Shown here: one piece after another, positions 5,174 through 7,676 of the stretch | Numbering within the stretch: the stretch's first letter is position 1 | Layout of the letters: each line of letters starts with the position of its first letter | Source: Cyanothece sp. UBA12306 | GTDB lineage: Bacteria > Cyanobacteriota > Cyanobacteriia > Cyanobacteriales > Microcystaceae | Reading direction: 5' to 3' | Assembly (NCBI GenBank): GCA_003448685.1 | Contig: DLXW01000321.1 | Coordinates: 1 to 7,676 of the forward strand | Length of the DNA stretch: 7,676 nt | Position numbers and translations under genes: made by a program | The notes under the pieces: model-generated | Told to the model about the DNA's origin: nothing | The model's input: only the letters and a program-made list of their open reading frames with translations | Databases searched by the model: none

Positions 5174-6739
5174 ATGAGCTTAGAATCTACGGCAGATATC
5201 GTTATTAAAGAAAATCTTGAACAATTTTTAGTGGTTCTCTCTGTTTCTTTAACGGTGGCCACTGTCTCCAGAATTTTTTCCTGGTTTCGCCAAATTCCTT
5301 ATACTCTACTCTTAGTAATTGTTGGTTTAGGATTGGCTTTTATTGATGTACGCCTAGTTAATCTTTCTCCTGAGCTAATTTTGGAGATTTTTTTACCGCC
5401 TTTACTATTTGAAGCTGCTTGGAATATTCGTTGGCGAGATTTAAAAGAGAATTGGTTCCCTATTGTTCTTTTTGCCGTAGCTGGGGTGATTATTTCTATT
5501 TTAGGTGTATCTTTAGCCCTGAGTAAATTTACAGATTTAGCCTTACCGATTGCCTTGCTGGTGGGAGCTAGTTTATCGGCAACCGATCCAGTTTCTGTTG
5601 TTGCTTTATTTCGGGAATTGGGAGCTAGTAAAAAGTTAACTATTTTGATGGAAGGAGAAAGTCTTTTTAATGATGGAGTTGCTGTAGTTGCTTTCTTATT
5701 ATTAGTAGGAATTCCTTTGGGAACTGATGTTTTTTCTATTTCTGATACTCTTGCTAGTTTTTTTACTTTTGTTGGTATTGGAATTGGCCTAGGTTGTTTA
5801 GTTGGCTTTGGTATTTCCTATCTTACTCAACGTTTTGATATTCCCTTAGTTGAGCAATCTCTCACTTTAGTTTCTGCTTATGGGACTTATTTAATTACTG
5901 AGGAATTAGGCGGATCTGGAGTTATTGGGGTTGTCACTGTCGGTATTATTTTAGGAAATTTCGGTTCCCGTATTGGCATGAATCCTAGAACTCGTTTGTT
6001 GGTTTCTGAATTTTGGGATTTTCTCGCTTTTTTTGTTAATTCAATTGTCTTTTTGTTAATCGGTGATCAAATTCATTTTGATAGTTTAAATGACCATTTA
6101 GGACTAATTGTTGTTGCTATTATTGCTGTTCTTATTACTCGTTTGATTGGTATTTATGGCTTAGGAAGTTTAAGTGACTTTATAACTAAATCTCCCATAA
6201 CTTTACCAGAAAAAACCGTTCTTTGGTGGGGAGGTTTACGGGGATCAGTTTCTATTGCCTTAGCTTTAAGTGTTCCGGTTATTTTACCAGGTAGACAAGA
6301 AATTATTGATACTGTATTTGGCGTAGTTTTATTTACTTTATTAGTTCAAGGATTAACTACTCAGTGGGTTCTCAAAAGTCTTGGTCTAGTTGGTGACCAA
6401 TTGATTCGTCAAGAATATTCAGAATTATTAGCCCGTAGAGTTGCCCTAAAAAGGGTGGTAGAATACTTGAATAATTTAGATAAATCTCCTGATCTTGAAC
6501 CAGAATTTTATCGCTACAAACAGGAACTACTTAAAGAACAATTAGAGAGTATTGAAGAGAATATTAAAAAATTTCAAAGGGAATACCCCGCACTAAAATT
6601 ACTAGCTAGAGAACAATTACAAGAAACCTTACTTGATATTGAGGCTGACACTTATGCTGAATTTATCCGTAATGGAAAACTGTCTGAAAATTTATCCCCT
6701 TTATTACAAGACATTTTAGTGGAATCTCAAGAAGAGTGA
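5174..6739 (+). CDS. CPA1-family Na+/H+ antiporter (NhaP type)
   Basis: The 521-residue inner-membrane protein exchanges Na+ for H+ for salt and pH homeostasis, by family. About 12-13 hydrophobic segments are visible, spanning roughly residues 18-400. Family motifs include LPPLLFEAAWN (residues 74-84), GASLSATDPVSVVALFRELG with D138 in ATDP, GESLFNDG with N166-D167, and WWGGLRGSVSIALALS with R356. These include the ion-binding Asp and the conserved Asp and Arg of the CPA1 family. D138 has the position and context of the essential aspartate I recall in Aphanothece ApNhaP. Residues 401-521 form a charged cytoplasmic tail with helical, coiled-coil-like segments such as LEQ/KEQLESIEENIKKF, typical of cyanobacterial NhaP proteins and probably regulatory. 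The length agrees with NhaP/NhaS1-type homologues, but I cannot say which paralogue it is. An insertion sequence lies only 29 bases upstream and may have changed its promoter. Confidence 0.93.
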   Translation: MSLESTADIVIKENLEQFLVVLSVSLTVATVSRIFSWFRQIPYTLLLVIVGLGLAFIDVRLVNLSPELILEIFLPPLLFEAAWNIRWRDLKENWFPIVLFAVAGVIISILGVSLALSKFTDLALPIALLVGASLSATDPVSVVALFRELGASKKLTILMEGESLFNDGVAVVAFLLLVGIPLGTDVFSISDTLASFFTFVGIGIGLGCLVGFGISYLTQRFDIPLVEQSLTLVSAYGTYLITEELGGSGVIGVVTVGIILGNFGSRIGMNPRTRLLVSEFWDFLAFFVNSIVFLLIGDQIHFDSLNDHLGLIVVAIIAVLITRLIGIYGLGSLSDFITKSPITLPEKTVLWWGGLRGSVSIALALSVPVILPGRQEIIDTVFGVVLFTLLVQGLTTQWVLKSLGLVGDQLIRQEYSELLARRVALKRVVEYLNNLDKSPDLEPEFYRYKQELLKEQLESIEENIKKFQREYPALKLLAREQLQETLLDIEADTYAEFIRNGKLSENLSPLLQDILVESQEE

Positions 6740-6849
6740 AATGCTCCTAAACTATCAATATTTTTCATATTTCTTGCTAATTCACGGCTATATTGTTCTA
6801 ATTCTAGCCACACTTCCTTATTATGGGGATGTCTATTGATGATCTCAGC
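6727..6849 (-). pseudogene. Possible 3' remnant of a decayed gene
   Basis: On the minus strand 40 codons are open between a TAG (6852-6850) and a TGA (6729-6727). The translation starts AEIINRHPHNKEVWLELEQY and continues SRELARNMKNIDSLGAFHSS. It has the even, charged, helical composition of a real protein and no usable start codon near its beginning; the first Met is at residue 28. Further stops occur upstream in the same phase. The end overlaps the last 13 bases of the antiporter gene. I do not recognise the family. It could be a chance open stretch. Confidence 0.35.
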
Positions 6850-6880
6850 CTAATATATTAAGTATTCTTCATATATTTAG

Positions 6881-6909
6881 GTGACAAAATATGAAAAAGA
6901 GTAAGTAAT
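6881..6909 (+). promoter_or_regulatory. Weak candidate promoter for the PEP-CTERM gene
   Basis: GTGACA (6881-6886) and AGTAAT (6904-6909) are separated by 17 bases and lie about 54 bases before the preferred start at 6963. The -10 match is only four of six. A nearby TTGTTA/TATTAT pair has a 15-base spacer and would leave almost no leader. Confidence 0.25.
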
Positions 6910-6962
6910 TTTCTTTTACTTGTTAACATTGAATTGTTGCTATTATGAGGGTTAATATCACT

Positions 6963-7601
6963 ATGAATTCTAAACTTACAGCGATTAGTAGAGCTTTTAT
7001 TGGTATTGCTGGTACTATCGTTTTGAATACTTCTTCTGCTCAAGCGGCAAATCTAAATCGTTTCGCAGTTGATTTTGAGTTGACCGTAAGGGGAAAACAC
7101 GAAACTTATAATCTAAATCTTGTTGAATCTTTGTTAATTACATGGAAGGGTGTTCCTGGTGATCCAGGAACAGAATGGACAAAGATGGATATACAAACAG
7201 AAAATTTTGAGTTTAAACCGGGAACTCAAGGAAATGATGCAACAATTACTTTTCTCGCTCAAAAAGAACAAGGAGGAGGAAATACACTTCGTAAGGTTTG
7301 GCGGATAGGTATTGAGGGATTTCAAGACCAAAGACCAAGTCTGGGACATTATCAACAATTCACTGGTGCAGGTGAAGACGTAATAAATGTTCAATGCGGT
7401 CACCCAAATACCCTCCCATGTATATTCGATATAAAACTAGAACAACAAATAGTTCCAGGACAAAAACTAGTTCAAGAACAAGAATTTAAATACGTAGGTA
7501 GTCTGAAATCTGTCCCCGAACCCCTAACAATCCTCGGTGCAGCAACAGCAGTAGGTTTCGGTGCATTCTTCAAGCGCAAACTCAACTCCCTCACAGGTTG
7601 A
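6963..7601 (+). CDS. Secreted PEP-CTERM sorting domain protein, function unknown
   Basis: From the ATG at 6963 the product has 212 residues. It begins with a signal peptide (MNSKLTAISRAFIGIAGTIV, then LNTSSAQA with likely cleavage after AQA, residue 28). It ends with a PEP-CTERM tail: VPEP (residues 184-187), a hydrophobic span LTILGAATAVGFGAFF and the basic end KRKLNSLTG. Proteins of this class are exported by Sec, then handled by an exosortase at the PEP motif and released to the surface or matrix. The middle, about 150 residues, looks beta-rich and matches no family I can name; it has two cysteines (145 and 153) that could form a disulphide. The ATG at 6963 is preferred over one at 6945 because GAGGG (6947-6951) sits 11 bases before it and the n-region is then short; the longer form has 218 residues. 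No exosortase gene is in the window. No hairpin terminator follows. Confidence 0.85.
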   Translation: MNSKLTAISRAFIGIAGTIVLNTSSAQAANLNRFAVDFELTVRGKHETYNLNLVESLLITWKGVPGDPGTEWTKMDIQTENFEFKPGTQGNDATITFLAQKEQGGGNTLRKVWRIGIEGFQDQRPSLGHYQQFTGAGEDVINVQCGHPNTLPCIFDIKLEQQIVPGQKLVQEQEFKYVGSLKSVPEPLTILGAATAVGFGAFFKRKLNSLTG

Positions 7602-7611
7602 CAGGTAGCGG

Positions 7612-7676
7612 TTAGGTTTCAGATTCAGTAGATGGACAACTTTTTTTTGTTAACGGAATAATCATGGTTTCAGCCC
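7612..7676 (-). CDS. Possible C-terminal end of a minus-strand gene at the window edge
   Basis: The minus strand is open from the window edge to TAA at 7614-7612, reading AETMIIPLTKKSCPSTESET. It could be the polar C-terminus of a gene running in from the right. On the plus strand an ATG at 7664 with GGA 6 bases before it is a competing explanation, as the start of a rightward gene. Only about 20 codons are visible, so neither is certain. Confidence 0.2.
   Translation of the reverse strand, partial: AETMIIPLTKKSCPSTESET

Noticed and set aside
6901..6925. AAGTAA/TTACTT inverted repeat before the PEP-CTERM gene as an operator or terminator
   Set aside because: The stem is six A-T-rich pairs with one possible C-G, too weak to separate from background.
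7641..7648. T run as an intrinsic terminator for the PEP-CTERM gene
   Set aside because: No stem of useful length precedes the run of eight T residues.
7615..7673. Direct repeat GGTTTCAG (7615-7622 and 7666-7673) as an attachment site or repeat array
   Set aside because: Two 8-base copies 51 bases apart with no flanking similarity are expected by chance in AT-rich DNA.

Overview
The window looks like chromosomal DNA of an AT-rich cyanobacterium. The evidence is the adjacent DUF3038 and DUF4335 genes (a pair I know only from cyanobacteria), a secreted protein with a cyanobacterial-style PEP-CTERM sorting tail, one HIP1 octamer (GCGATCGC, 1336-1343), and a Na+/H+ antiporter of the NhaP type known from Aphanothece and Synechocystis. 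I cannot name the species.

Layout, left to right. (1) 1-731, plus strand: the C-terminal end of a large, probably extracellular protein with tandem golvesin-like beta domains and a low-complexity tail, followed by a strong intrinsic terminator (766-812). (2) 965-3051, minus strand: a two-gene unit, DUF3038 then DUF4335. The DUF4335 protein has a TonB/TolA-like layout: cytoplasmic domain, one membrane span, about 150 proline-rich residues, then a small C-terminal domain. (3) 3102-5144: a complete IS200/IS605-family element with divergent tnpA (Y1 HUH transposase) and tnpB (RuvC-type, RNA-guided nuclease family). It has subterminal hairpins at both ends and recognisable guide and cleavage tetranucleotides, and probably encodes an omega RNA at its right end. 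(4) 5174-6739, plus strand: a CPA1-type Na+/H+ antiporter. (5) 6727-6849, minus strand: a 40-codon open stretch that reads like the tail of a decayed gene. (6) 6963-7601, plus strand: a secreted PEP-CTERM protein of unknown function. (7) 7602-7676: no certain gene, but the minus strand is open from the window edge to a stop at 7612.

How the parts relate. The insertion sequence landed in what would otherwise be a promoter region of about 79 bp shared by two divergent host transcription units, DUF3038-DUF4335 and the antiporter. TnpA would excise and insert the element as single-stranded DNA by reading the end hairpins. TnpB with its omega RNA would cut the empty donor site, whose sequence is the host flank at 3082-3101. 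Both nucleases keep their catalytic residues, so the element may be active or only recently inactive. TnpB has lost three of the four cysteines expected of the usual zinc ribbon. I found no CRISPR array, tRNA, rRNA or recognised defence operon. The most interesting material is the transposon/omega RNA module and the TonB-like DUF4335 protein.
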